Of a stretch of DNA of 64,000 bases, positions 1-12,800 are shown in pieces. Each line of letters begins with the position of its first letter. Position 1 is the first letter of the stretch. A program made the translations under genes and the position numbers. Source of the DNA: Lepturacanthus savala (lineage: Eukaryota > Chordata > Actinopteri > Scombriformes > Trichiuridae). The DNA is taken from positions 26,508,038 to 26,572,037 of the forward strand of contig CM060477.1 of assembly GCA_030544235.1 (NCBI GenBank), in the 5' to 3' direction. Below the pieces are notes generated by a model. It had not been told where the DNA came from, did not search any database, and saw only the letters and a program-made list of their open reading frames with translations.

Positions 1-1088
1 ATAAATCAGATGTAAGGATTCACTGAGGTTGGATTTAGCAAATATAGCATCATTATCAAACATGTGACTCAACTCCACTCAGCTCTGCACATATTCATTG
101 TTTTCCATTAGGCGCCAAATTCTACCTCTTTCTCGACCTTTTCTTTCTCTCAGTGCTGCTGTTTGATCGTTTGCTGTCTTTCTCTCACATCTCTTTTAAA
201 ACAGCAGCCTTTAACTTAAATGTTATCATAGAAAATAAATGGCTAAACTAGTCTGTGAGACCACTTTCTTGTTTTATGAATGATGCATTCACAACATAAA
301 GCAGCAGTGCTGTTTGTACTTAACCAATCAGAGACGGTCATCTGGAATGGAAAACAAAGTAAATCGAGTTGAGTTAAAGTGGAAATGAAGGGTTGTGAAT
401 CACAATGTTTGTTAAGAGAAAGGTGCCTTAGAAGTACAAACGTCATCAAAGTAATGACTTTAAAAACAGCCTGAATGCAATAACAAGGTCCCATTTGTTC
501 AAAGTGAAGCAGTAACAGACATTCTGATTCACCAGCATTTACTTAGAATTTAAGAATGACGTTTGACTTCAAAAGCATCAGGAAGTTGTAGAGAGGATTC
601 CAGGCAGATAAACACCGAGCCTATATTTGATTTTTTGGGTTTTAGACTTCACTACTTTATTAGTGAAAATCCTTGAAATAGAGTATAACATCCTAAAACC
701 TTCACTTACACTTTAAGTTGGAATGTGGAAGGAGGTGGTGTATGTAATAACCCAGGAGCTTTCAATCTTCAGATAATTTGTTGTGTATTTAAAAGCTCTG
801 CATTAACAATTAAGTGAAACATATCAAAAACACATCAATTATTATTTCAGTAATATTACAGTACAACTATTATGATAATCACACTGTTATGTGATGGTTG
901 AGCTCATTGCTGTTATTACTGAGGCAATTTCCTTTTTGTTTGTTTGTTTTTGCTGATGAAAGTTACAGGAAGTCCATGAACGCACCACTATCACCATCTA
1001 TTTAATAAAATAAATATCAGCCTGATCTTAGTTTGTGCAATAGGCAAACATCTACACAGTTTTATTGACAAATTTTAGTTTGAAAATT
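1..1088. other. map3k7 intron 8 sequence, no gene seen
   Basis: The stretch is AT-rich. No reading frame resembles the expected next map3k7 exon on the minus strand, and no recognisable repeat was seen. Confidence 0.6.
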
Positions 1089-1215
1089 GAAAGGATGATC
1101 TATGCCAGGGGTGTCAAACATGAGGCCCGGGGGCCAGAACCAGCACGCTAAAGGGCCCAATTGATGATTACAAAATGAGACAAAAAAACAGACCAATTCA
1201 ATGTTTAGGTGTTGC
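1089..1215. mobile_element. hAT-type repeat end fragment
   Basis: The sequence begins CAGGGGTGTCAAACATGAGG, followed by the GGCCCGGGGGCC core typical of an abundant vertebrate hAT-derived repeat. Only one end is present; no matching GTTTGACACCCCTG end was found nearby. Confidence 0.45.
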
Positions 1216-1967
1216 TATTATATTATTGGCAGATTTTTACTTTTCACTTGAGACCAAATTGCGCTGTATGTGGCCTGTGAGCTAAATCGAGATTAAAGAC
1301 CATATTTTAGGTAAAATATTTTACAAAATGCATATTCAATCTCGTCTATGAAATGCTATTTGAAAAGCTGAATAAGGATTCGAAATGATTTTCAAGACAC
1401 ATATTTAAATGAAAAATTGATGATTTTAAACATAATGCCTACAAACTGCTTTTTTTCCCCAACAACACCTCATATTACGTCACAGAGGGAGTTTTATGCT
1501 AGTTGCTGCTGTAACTGTCCACTGTCTCAGTGTAGGAGAAGGTAGATTATCAGTCATGTGTGACAGCAGCTGTTAAAAAGCCTTAAATTATTACTTATTT
1601 TAAATTGAATGTTCATTACTGTTACTTTTCTGTAGTAGAGTATCTTCTCCAATGGCAAATGCTTTTGATTTTAACATCCAACTGTTTTTATGTTTTGTTT
1701 GAAAATGAAACAGCATTTCAAATAATCTCTACCCGTGGACACGTCATTGTACTTTTTCTAGCAGTTTGTTCATTTATGACAAATGAGGTCTTGTTCCATT
1801 CTGGGCTCCAAAGAAGGCTCTGATGTTGTGTTGATAATGGAGGTCAATAATCTGTTTATTCCTCAGGGGTCATTTATAATAAGTCGATGGGTACACAAAT
1901 TACATTCTGCTCTCTTTGAGTTAACTCTTGTCGGGTAGTAATTATTTCCTTATGCAAAAATGCTGAG

Positions 1968-1969
<2 letters not shown>

Positions 1970-2018
<49 letters not shown>
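1970..2018. repeat. (TG)n microsatellite next to the intron 8 donor
   Basis: About 24 uninterrupted TG units. On the gene strand this is a CA repeat at intron positions +13 to +60 behind map3k7 exon 8. Confidence 0.98.
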
Positions 2019-2020
<2 letters not shown>

Positions 2021-2029
2021 AGAGATTAC

Positions 2030-2160
2030 CCTCATTAGATGAGTCATGATCTTCACTATCTCCTCCATGGAAGGCCGCTGGGAGGGGTCTTTAGACCAGC
2101 AGCGAGTCATCAGGCTCTCAATGGGTTTGGGTAAATTTTTTATTAAAGGGGGCCTTGTAC
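2030..2160 (-). CDS. map3k7: map3k7 coding exon 8, last one in the window
   Basis: The 131-bp exon has acceptor aaatcttcag and donor AGG|gtaatc and ends in phase 0. It codes TRPPLIKNLPKPIESLMT, RCWSKDPSQRPSMEEIVK and IMTHLMR. A (CA)n tract begins at intron position +13. Confidence 0.95.
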
Positions 2161-3793
2161 CTGAAGATTTAAAAACAAAAAAAAAAAAGTGAGGGACATA
2201 TTACTAACGGCATCACACCAGAAGCAGAGACATATTACAGGTTTATAGGCATATAGCACAGAAATATTAAACGTGTCTCCAGGTATAATAAGTAGCTTGC
2301 TGATATCCTCCTCTACTCCTTCTCTATTAGAACAAGCTGCAGGGAGTCTGCACAAGCGTCTTTTAGCTGCTCTCCTGATGTTCAGGCATGTCTGAGGACT
2401 CGCTGTAGACCACGGCTGGATGCAAACTGCCCCCCGGGTTACTCACCGTTATGCACAGCCCACATAATGCGGAAAGCTGGTCCTCCAATTTCATCAAAGG
2501 GCTTCCTGCGTGTGATCACTTCCCAGAGAATGATCCCCCAGCTGAACACATCGCATTTCTCACTGTAATTGCTGCCTGCAAAGCACAGAGAGAGAGAAAA
2601 AAAGAGGCTCTGTTTGACACTGACTGATAAAGGTAAGTCTCTGTGGCACATTTGAGATGAGAGAGGGGAACAGCTTGTGTGTTGCTTGATTACTGGGTCT
2701 GTTATTGCAGAATTAGAGTGGATATCACACTGCTGTTTTAAAGCCCCTGCGTTCTGCATTTCACACTGATGCTAATTAGTTTAAAGAGTTAAAGGAGAGG
2801 GCAAACTTGAGTGGTTTAAATTAACAGCACAACTATTGTAACTTGCCTCCAAAAAGCAAGATAACAACTTTGACTTAATTCCCTTTTTCGTCCTGACTCC
2901 TCCCCGCTGCGAACGTGTCTCATCATGTAGAAATAAATTAAGCTGCCGGCTGAACGAGACACAAATTCTACACCGTTGTCTCCCGGGGGAAAAACCACAA
3001 TCGCTCCATCCATCTTCTCGCTTTGCTTAGGGAGGGAGTCGTCAATAAAGCAGGGGGGGGTACGGCAAGAATTTGACGTTGAGATGCTTGGGAGCTCTAA
3101 GCTGCAATTAAGGTGAGAGGTGACAAAGCTAAGAATAAGTGAGGAGAAGAAGTTTTTGCTGCTTTGTGATGATTCTGTAAAAATTTTGAGATATAAAACA
3201 GTAACTGAAGACATATTAGGGCTCCCCTGGGTCCAAATATGTTTCTGGTCTATCAGTCATCAGAACTGTGTCCTGTTGATGAACATTTTTCATCAACATT
3301 TTTCTTTTAACCATTTTTGTTCTTTTGGATTTTGAGGAAAATTATATTAATATATTATTCTGTATAGCAGTCTAATGAAAAGATATGATCAGTCAGTCAG
3401 TCAGTCATTTTCTATACCTGCTTATTCCTCATTAGGGTCGCAGGGGTCTGCTGGAGCCTATCCCAGCGCGTTACGGTGAGAGGCAGGGATACACCCCAGA
3501 TGGTCGCCAGCTAATCGTGGGGCACACACACCATTCACTCACACACTCACACCTATGGGCAATTTAGAGTTGCCAATTAACCTGAGCATGTTTTTGGACT
3601 GTGAGAGGAAGCCGGAGTACCCGGTGAAAACCCACGCAGACACGGGGAGAACATGCAAACTCCACACAGAAAGGTCCCAGACCCAGGACCAAGGAGGTCT
3701 TGAACCTGCGACCTTCTTGCTGTGAGGCAACAGCGCTAACCCCTGCGCCACCGTGTCGCCCTAGATATGATCATTGATCATATGATCATCAAA

Positions 3794-3835
<42 letters not shown>

Positions 3836-6800
3836 TTTAATTTTACTTTATTTTAAAAGTTGTTTGCTTGTCATCTTGAAGGCTGACTTGAAAAAGCATC
3901 AATTCAGACTTGTTACCAACTGGCATCAGGATGTAGTTATTCCATATTATTTTTTTATTGCAACTAAATCACAACATGATCTAAGTTTATTTCGGGTTCA
4001 TATTGCTTTAAAGTCAGCAGTTGTCAGCCTGAGAAGTGCCATAAAACGTTATGGATAAATCAACACAAAAACACAACTCAAAATAAGTAGAAAAGTATTA
4101 ACTAGTTTTGGCTCATTAATGAATCCCAAAATTTTCAACTCCTTATTTAAGATTTATTAGTTAAATTATCTAAAAATGTAGGTCTGTTTTTCAAAATCAG
4201 ATCTTACCTTCTGCTACAGGTATGTGTTTCCTTATATAAAACACTGATTCAACCACATATCACTTACTATAATGTCATATGAAGTGACATCTTCCCCAGT
4301 TATTTAAAAAAACGAAAAAGTCTAAAAAATTCTACATGTGTGAACGGTGTAAAGTATGGCTGAACAATTTTAAGAAAAGGTTGAATTGAGATTTTTTTCT
4401 GGCAGATATTGTGATTTTTTTTTCATTTACAATTTTCTCCAAATCAAGTTTCAGTGAATAACATCATTTACAAGCATCACAGAAACTTACATCATACCCT
4501 TAAAATAATAAATGCCATAACTCTAATGCAAGAATGGAAAACTAAGTCAAGAATTTATTTCAAGTCCTATTAAAAGAATTAAAAGAGCCATCTATGTCTG
4601 AACTAAAAGTAGAACTGTCTTAACTTTAACTACTGAACGTCAGGGGGAATGATGCATGTAAAATATTTTTACATGTGTAATATTTTAATATAGTTCGAAA
4701 AACAGCAAAAACAATCACAGCTTTGACAATCTCAACATTGTGTTTCCTGAGATCATGGTTTTGGATCTAAAACGATAGAATGTTTAGGACTACACTGTCA
4801 TTTCAAAATAAAAGCTCTCTGGAGGTTCATAAACAGTCCCAAATTTGACAAGATGCTCCTTAATGGAGTTTTTTTTTTAAATCCTGCAATAAACAGACCG
4901 ATGTTTGGAGGCCTTTATATTAATATTACAACTTTTTAGTTGAAAACTACTGACAGCAGAGGCATCGAAATCATTTCAAATAGTTAGAATGCCACATATA
5001 CTTGCCTTCAAATACCTCTGGGGCCATCCATGCTGCACTTCCTTTGTTGTTGGTCATGTGGGTCTGAATGTCGCATGCAGTTCCAAAGTCACATATCTTG
5101 AGCACGGTGCCGCCTGCCACTAGAAGTAGACTGACACGAAGAAGCAGAAACTATTAGAAGACTCTATTAGAGTGTATACAGGAAACAATGAACAAAAAAT
5201 AAGAAGCTGTTAAATAGCTTGTGGGTGCAAAAGACAGAACTGTTAGCTACCGGTACCATGGAGAAGGTGAAAATATTGAGCATGTGACTAAAAAATAAAG
5301 TTTTCTAATTGTCAGAGTTAATAATAAGAGTGACATTCCAGAAACAAAAGTTGCTGATATATTTGTAGCATAAAATAATCACATATGATCATATATGTGC
5401 TTAAAACTGAACTCCAGATCAGGAGAAACTGTGGAAAGGAAATTAATACATTCAATACAGAGCAATAACTAAGTGGTAACGTGTTTGTCTTTGTCCAGAA
5501 TTGTTTCAGTTGAGGATGATCAGTTCAGTATGTGACACAAACAATAACTGTTTAAACAGTTTGCTCATCCACTTACTTGGAATTATGGAACAATAATTAT
5601 ATGATAGATATAATGCAACTGGATGTACACAAGATGACTAAAGCCTAGTTTATACTTCTGTAGATACGTAGCTACAGTGTCAACGCAGACCCCTACGCTG
5701 GAGGCTGACGTCACCTCCAAAAACTCCTGACTACTGCAAAGGCTGTGATTGGTCAGCTCAACTGCTGAGGTCATACATAACTGTCTTCTCTGTTGCTTGC
5801 ACTTCAACATTTGCAATAAAAGCATTTTTTCTTTAATATCACTGAACTCCAAATACACACTCCATTCTGATTGAAGGAGTATTAGGGCCAAGTAAAAAAA
5901 AAATAAAAAAAAGTTTGGTACAAGAAACAAAGATAAAACAGGCAAAATAAAAAAAGTCTGGTACACCCAGTCAGGAATATGTGTTAATTCAGGGGAAACG
6001 TTTTTGTCTGTCATTTTCAATAAAAGCATTTACTCTGATGAGCTCCAAACAGACACACTACATCCCAGAAAAAAAGCAGGCAAAGAAATCCAGTACAGTC
6101 GGGAATATTTGTTATTTGAGGGGAAATGTTTTATTTTGGCTTTTTTTTTGTCTCGTCTGAGCTTCAAAATTTCAATAACAGCAGTTGCTCTTTGATATCA
6201 ATGAGTTCCAAACATCCACGCTACATCCCTGTACAAGAACTAGGAAGGAAAATACAGGCAAAAAATAGAATGTCTGTTACATACAGTCCGGAATATGTGT
6301 TACTTAAGTTAAGATGTGTTGCTTTTGCCTTTTTTTCCTGTCTTGTGCTGGACTTTTTTTTTTTTTTTGCCTGGTGTACGGTTGCCACTGTGAAGAGGAA
6401 GCATGGGTTCAGCGGACCAACACGTTCCCTCAGCACAAAACATTAAATGGAACAGCACCTGTTAATCCTGGTGTGTTGCTGCTATCTCTATAGTAAACAA
6501 TACTGAATGTCCTCCTCCCTCTCTATGACACCCATCCCTGGTTGTTCCCCTTCTCTCTCTATGACACTTTCCTTTGAATGAACAATGTTAAAAACATTTC
6601 ATGTCTGACTTGGTCAGACACTGGAAGAACCAGTTCTTCTGAGAGGAGAGATGTAGTTGCATGTATACCCTGGACTGGTATATTATTATCTATGACAGCA
6701 TAAAATTATGAATATGAAGCATCAGCATGTCAGCAGCTTGTCACTGTTGTAGCTGCTGGAGCTGGTTTTAACTCCTTTATATACAGTTAGACCATAAATC

Positions 6801-9800
6801 ATCATGAAACAGCTGTCAGCAGGTGACCTGACTGCAGAAACAGAAAGCTTGGTTTATTTTTCCACTGCAGCAAAACTAAACCGCTTCAGTAATCATTACA
6901 GCCAGTAAGTCGCTGGATGTTTACGCTTTTCGAAATAAAAGACCAAAATGTTATTTCATACGTTTTGTTTTTTTTCTGCTGAAAATGCTGCGAATCGTGA
7001 ATTTTGTGTAGCATCACGCCCCCTAACAACAACCTAGAGTTGACAATTTGTCACAATGCATGACCTACTTATTCCTAGAAGCTCCACAACAGTTCTCTAG
7101 GAAACAGAGCAGCTGATTATACCAGACGGCCCTGCCAGAAGCTTTCTTTCCACAACAGTCTGGTAAACAATCTCTGGGGTCTAAACACGTATCAGTAATA
7201 CTGTGCAACCAGGCGTTCAGACTGACATCATAAAAAGTTAAATAAAAAGCCCCCCCAAAAATAAAGAGATGTTTAATTGTTCATAATACAATTTTTGAAA
7301 GTTTTTAATGCCATGAGTTAGGGCTGGGTAATAATTCGATAACAATATATATGGGCCAGTGACAAAAATGTGATGTGGTGTAACTTGGTATCAGATAGTT
7401 TAACTCTCTTAAAAAGGTTTTTAAAAATTAAAATCACATGCAATCAACAGGTTTTATATTCTAGATGGAATATATATTTAAGATTTATCTCTCTTTTTCA
7501 GTTAAACCATTTGACATTTTGTGTCAAAAAAAAAATCATGCGAAATCTTTATTTTTGTAAAAAAAATTATACAAATGGATTTTTAAATGACACGAAACCA
7601 ACATAAATGCAAAATGTACATTTTGAGAGAGCCGATGAATGCTTTTCAACCAAGAGCCACTAAGTCTATAACTGTCATTTTATACTTTAACCCATTTAAG
7701 ACAAGATTTTTTTCAAAGACTTCATGCACATAATTACAGTATATCAGTCACTAACAAACATGTGATGTATACTTTTTTCCCATTTTGTACTATTTCCTTT
7801 GCAGGAAATACCGTTTTAATGACTATTATAATTGCCCCTTGCATAAATATTCCCATAAACAAAAATCTATTTATGCCATATAAAACATTATTTTTGGGGG
7901 GATTATTATTAAATACATGTCAGAGTTCAAAATCATAATAATCTAAATAAAATGACGTCTTTCTGGGAGGGTTTGTTCATTCTGTTCTCAGGAGGAAGTT
8001 GATGATGTGACAGGAAGCACTTAAACTTAACTTATTTGCTTAAAACCTTTTGTCTAAGCTGTCTGTATGAGTAGCCTTTAGATTTTTTAATTTTAAGTAT
8101 AAAATGACAGTTATAGACTTAAAGGCTCATAGGCTTCAATGGGTTAAAACTGTATTTTAAAAGGTTTTTGACTTTCTCATCTTGCCAAACATTTGTCAGT
8201 CCAGGTCCATATATTGATAAATGATGATGGTTTCTCTTCCTTTTTTCAACAGGTCAGATCAATTTGCTTTTACGCAAGTAGTAGTAGTAGTAAGTAGTTT
8301 AACTGGACTCTACTTCACTTCACTTCTCTCTGACTATATCAGTGCTGAGTTCAGCTGCAACCTCACACACAACTGACGAGGTCAGGGAATATCAGAAGAT
8401 GCACCAAAGGATGATGGAATGTGGTAGAGACTGTGTTCAGATAGAATTTCTTGCTCATAACTCGTTTGATTTCAGCACAGAATGAGAGTCAGTGGTGTGT
8501 ATCCCTGTCGTTTATGTTTCTCTGCTCTCAGTTGCTCTCGTTTCTCTGTGAGGACGGAGCTGCACAGCAATGACACACAGGTGAAGGAACTTACATGTGT
8601 TATGCAAGTTATACTAGTTATTTATTAGTGGGGAAACCTGGAGTATAAATAGAGACGCCCTCGGCTCCACTCTTTCATCATCCGACTCTTCCGGAAACAT
8701 TTATGGATTAAAAGAAGGTCATTAAGCCTAAAATACCCCACAAATATTTAAAAGAAAACCTTCAATAATTATCAATATAAAGATCTTTTTATCGATAGGA
8801 TTTTATTTCAAACTGAGATGGATCCCTGTGTATTACAGAACAGTATATAAAGAAGATTGCAGCTATACATTGTGATTGACTTATTGCAAGAGAAGTGCAA
8901 CTTGACAATGTTGGGGTTCTTTACAGGTGAAAGCTGGAGACAAAAGAGGAAACACTGCTGCAATATTATATATGATGTGTTATTGAACTTAGCTGCATTT
9001 TCACACACTTTTAACCATTTGTCCCTGTCAGTCATGACTGGGAAGCATTATAAAGACACAGAGTAAGGCTGTGCAATTAATTGAATTTGTGTGTGTATAG
9101 GTCAGTGACAAATAATGTTTGGGAAGATTATTTTTAAAATACAGTTTTATACAGTTCAAAATGTACATTGTGTGTTCATGTTGGATTTTTTTTATTGAAA
9201 AGTCCATTTGTATTGTTTCTTTTTAACAAAAATCATAATTTTGTGCGATTTTTTCAAATGGTGTAACAGAAAAAGAAGATAAAATACATAATCCATTTAG
9301 AATCATGTGTTTTTTTATTTTATTTGTTTAATTTTTAAGAGAGTTAAACTATCTAGTGCCACAAAGTTTGTCACTGACAATCAGCCAGTCTAACCAATTC
9401 AAGTGTTTTGGGGTTTAAATAAAAGAAGCACTTTGTCGGCTCAGTGAAACAGGAGACAAGAGAGTGTGAGGTGAGGAGGAGCATACTTGGGTGGCTTGAG
9501 GTCCCTGTGAATGAGAGCCTTTGGTTTCATGCCATGGAGATAGGCCACACCCTGGGAGCACTGAAAACACCAGCTCATGGCATGGGAAGCAGTGTAATAG
9601 GGGAGGGGTTCAGCACCATGCAGCACTGTGGACAAGAGAGACCAGTCAGGAACCACCACAGAAAACCTCCAGAGGATCCAGGCAGTGATTCAACACGGTG
9701 ACACTGGATGCAACACACATACATACACATACACACACAGGTCTACACAACTACTCCTTCTAGCTCCTCGACACATTAACCTTCCTCTTGTGTTAGTTTG

Positions 9801-12800
9801 CTGTTCCCATCCATTATGTTAACAGGTCGATTTGGATCCATGTCTACACTAAAAACATTATTTATTAACCAATTTGTTGCTCATGTCTTGGTTACCTTGT
9901 TATGTTTCCTTAACCATTAAAATATTGGTTTTGATATTTTAAAATTAATGAAAGGTTGTTGTGTGATCTGACTATTTCTGAGGGGTATTGGAACATATAT
10001 CTTGAATATTTTTTTTTATTTTTATATTGTTATATATAACAATCATAAACAGGTCAATTTCGACCTGCAATAAAAAAAGCTAAAACTATTTTTTCAGCAA
10101 TTAAACTTTGATGCAAACACTAAATGAAGATCAGAACAAGTCAGTTGTCTGACAGTTCACTTTCAGTTTTGACTCTAATTATTGCTTTTTAGTCTTATTT
10201 TTATAACCGGTTCAAAACCGCCCCAAACAACACAGACGTCATAATTTCAACCAGAGAATTTTATAATTTATTGAAAACACGTTTTTTGTTTTATTTTTAT
10301 GAACTAGGGGTCCTGACAAAGTAAAAAAGAATAAATAAATTAAACGGTTCTTTTATGCATTTAAAATCTAAAACAGGTTGTTGCTGACTCTAACACAAGT
10401 TATCCTGTCATACACAAATTAATATGAATTACTTTTTATTTATATTTATTTAGAACAATTATTGCATATTAAGGCATTCTATTTTATTGGATGTAAGCCA
10501 CTGGTCCAGCAAATATGTCATTATCCAGGATAATGACAATAAAGATTCTTAAATAAAGTCAAACTGAATGAATGATAGCTTTAATGCCAAATTAGCCACA
10601 AAAACATCACATTCATTTCTCGTAACAACAGTGGAAATAGAAAATGACAGTGGTTCAAATGAACGTGTAATAGGCTACTTTAAGTTTTGACTTGACTGCC
10701 ATAATTTCCAGGACATTTGACCTTTTTCCTCATTTTCTGTGTTTTCCATGACTGGAAAATTGGTCAATCATTTTCCAGGTTTTCCAGGACACGTGGGAAC
10801 CCTGCATTTTATTGACATCTTACTGACTGTTAGGTTTTTTTTTCTTTCATCATGTGTTTACTTATTTATTTTTAGATAGCATGTACTTTTTTGTTAACAT
10901 AGCATGAACATATATTTTGATTTATTCTGCTATGTAACCTCTGTGTTTTATATTCCATGTGCTGCTTCTGTAATAAAGTTTTTTATTCTCACAAGGAGTC
11001 TGATGATCTGACCAGACCAGAGCCAAAAGTTTATCCACATCATCTAAACTACTTTGTGTGGAGGTTGAATTAAAAGTCAAGTGCAACCAATATGTCATGA
11101 TTAAGCTGTAATTTCATTTGTGCAAAAACTAAGTTTTTTAGGACAAATTTTAACTAAGCTGTAAGGAATAACAATAACTTTTACCTTTTCTTCCAAAAAA
11201 GGATTTGGTCTAACTTTGGGACTTGTATACATCTGCTGTGACTGTTTATGTTTCTTGACTTATTTTTAGTCACGTTGCTGAATTCCAGATGTCAGACGCT
11301 GTAAGTTCAATCTCATCCCTGCAACATAGAAACTATTCCCAAAACTACAAAAGAAAATCCAAATTACAAATAAAAAGACCTTTAACTTTGTTAGTTATAA
11401 ATGTGTTAACTGTGTGGAATGTGTTCAACTTCATCTTACTATTGCATTAAAGTTTATTAAGTACACCTGTACAACCTCGTGCAGCCTCCTTTATAGCCCT
11501 GCAATAAATCTGATCTTTTCTCCCGAGACCCAGTTTTCAGTCATTTTTGTGCATTGTGCTACATGTTTAGTTTCTGAAAATATCTCCCGTAATGTGTAAG
11601 TCAGTTTAAAGAGTCGTGATGTTCCTAAGAGAGGACGACTGTGGCTAAAAAGTCACATCTCATTTTGGGGAATGTGGCCTTTGTCCCACTCATTTCAAAA
11701 TGGAAAGCATCAAAAGCAGCACGTTTTAATTTGATTAATTTAATGTGTTAATATCACAGTTGCGATTTGTATGAATTTGCAGAACAAAGCTCATTTATTT
11801 TCATAGGAAAAACAGCTACTTTTTCTGTATTACTACTTGTGTACTATTGAACACATCAGGACTTGGTACTTATTCCTTTATTTCTTTATTCGCACTGTTT
11901 TACATCAATTAAATCCTGACGTGTACCTACAGTACACATGTTTAATGTGTAAAACACATTTTTAATAAAGATGATTTTTTTTTAAATACCTTTGGAATGT
12001 GTTTTTCTCTCTACATTCTTCACGGTTTCTGAACACAAGTTGGGAGTTGATCGTACACTAGCTTCTGTAAAATCTTTAATTCTTCTTTAATAAGATGTTA
12101 TAGAATCGCTGCACGTTGTTGTTTTTTACACCTCCTTTTTTATCAAGATACATTTAGATATAGATGCATGCAAAACAAGGCCGTCACTACATGTCACTGA
12201 GTGAGGATTTAGGATCATAAAGGGTCTGGACAGACAACTGAACATGCAGAACAGTGGGAGGAAAGGGTCAACTGAACAGAGCTGCTTCTGATGTCTGTAC
12301 GAGGCTCCTGTGTCTGTTTCAGTAGCAGCAGCATAGCTAGTAGCATGTAGCTTAGCTAAACAACACGTAGACTCACCGTTGTACAATGAACCTCCTTCAG
12401 CGTATTCCATCACCAGGCAGACCTGAGCAGGAAAGAAAAATCCTTAGAAACTCACAGACTCAACTGGACTGTGTGGTACAGGACAGTAGATTAACCCTCA
12501 TGTTGTGCTTGTTTCATGATAATCAATGTGGTTTTACCGGTCAAATCTGACTGTTCCATTAAGATTCATCATAAAAACTGAAATAATACATATATTATAT
12601 TTTGTTAGATTTTTTTAAAATCAAATAACTTCTTGTAAAAATTACAAGTTTTTACTTCTATTTGTTATTTATGGCCTCTATCACTCATTGATCTGAACTT
12701 ATCTGAATCATCTTGAATTTGAGTTCTAAAAAACACAACTTCTTGATTATTTTGACTATAAGAAATAATCCGATGAAACATAGTCTATTGTTAATCACAG

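Noticed and set aside
2439..2759. 106-codon frame around map3k7 exon 7
   Set aside because: Only 2447-2575 is exon; the rest is intron read through splice sites.
3700..3762. tRNA gene
   Set aside because: The A- and B-box-like motifs belong to the tRNA-derived head of a SINE; the rest does not form a cloverleaf that I could support.
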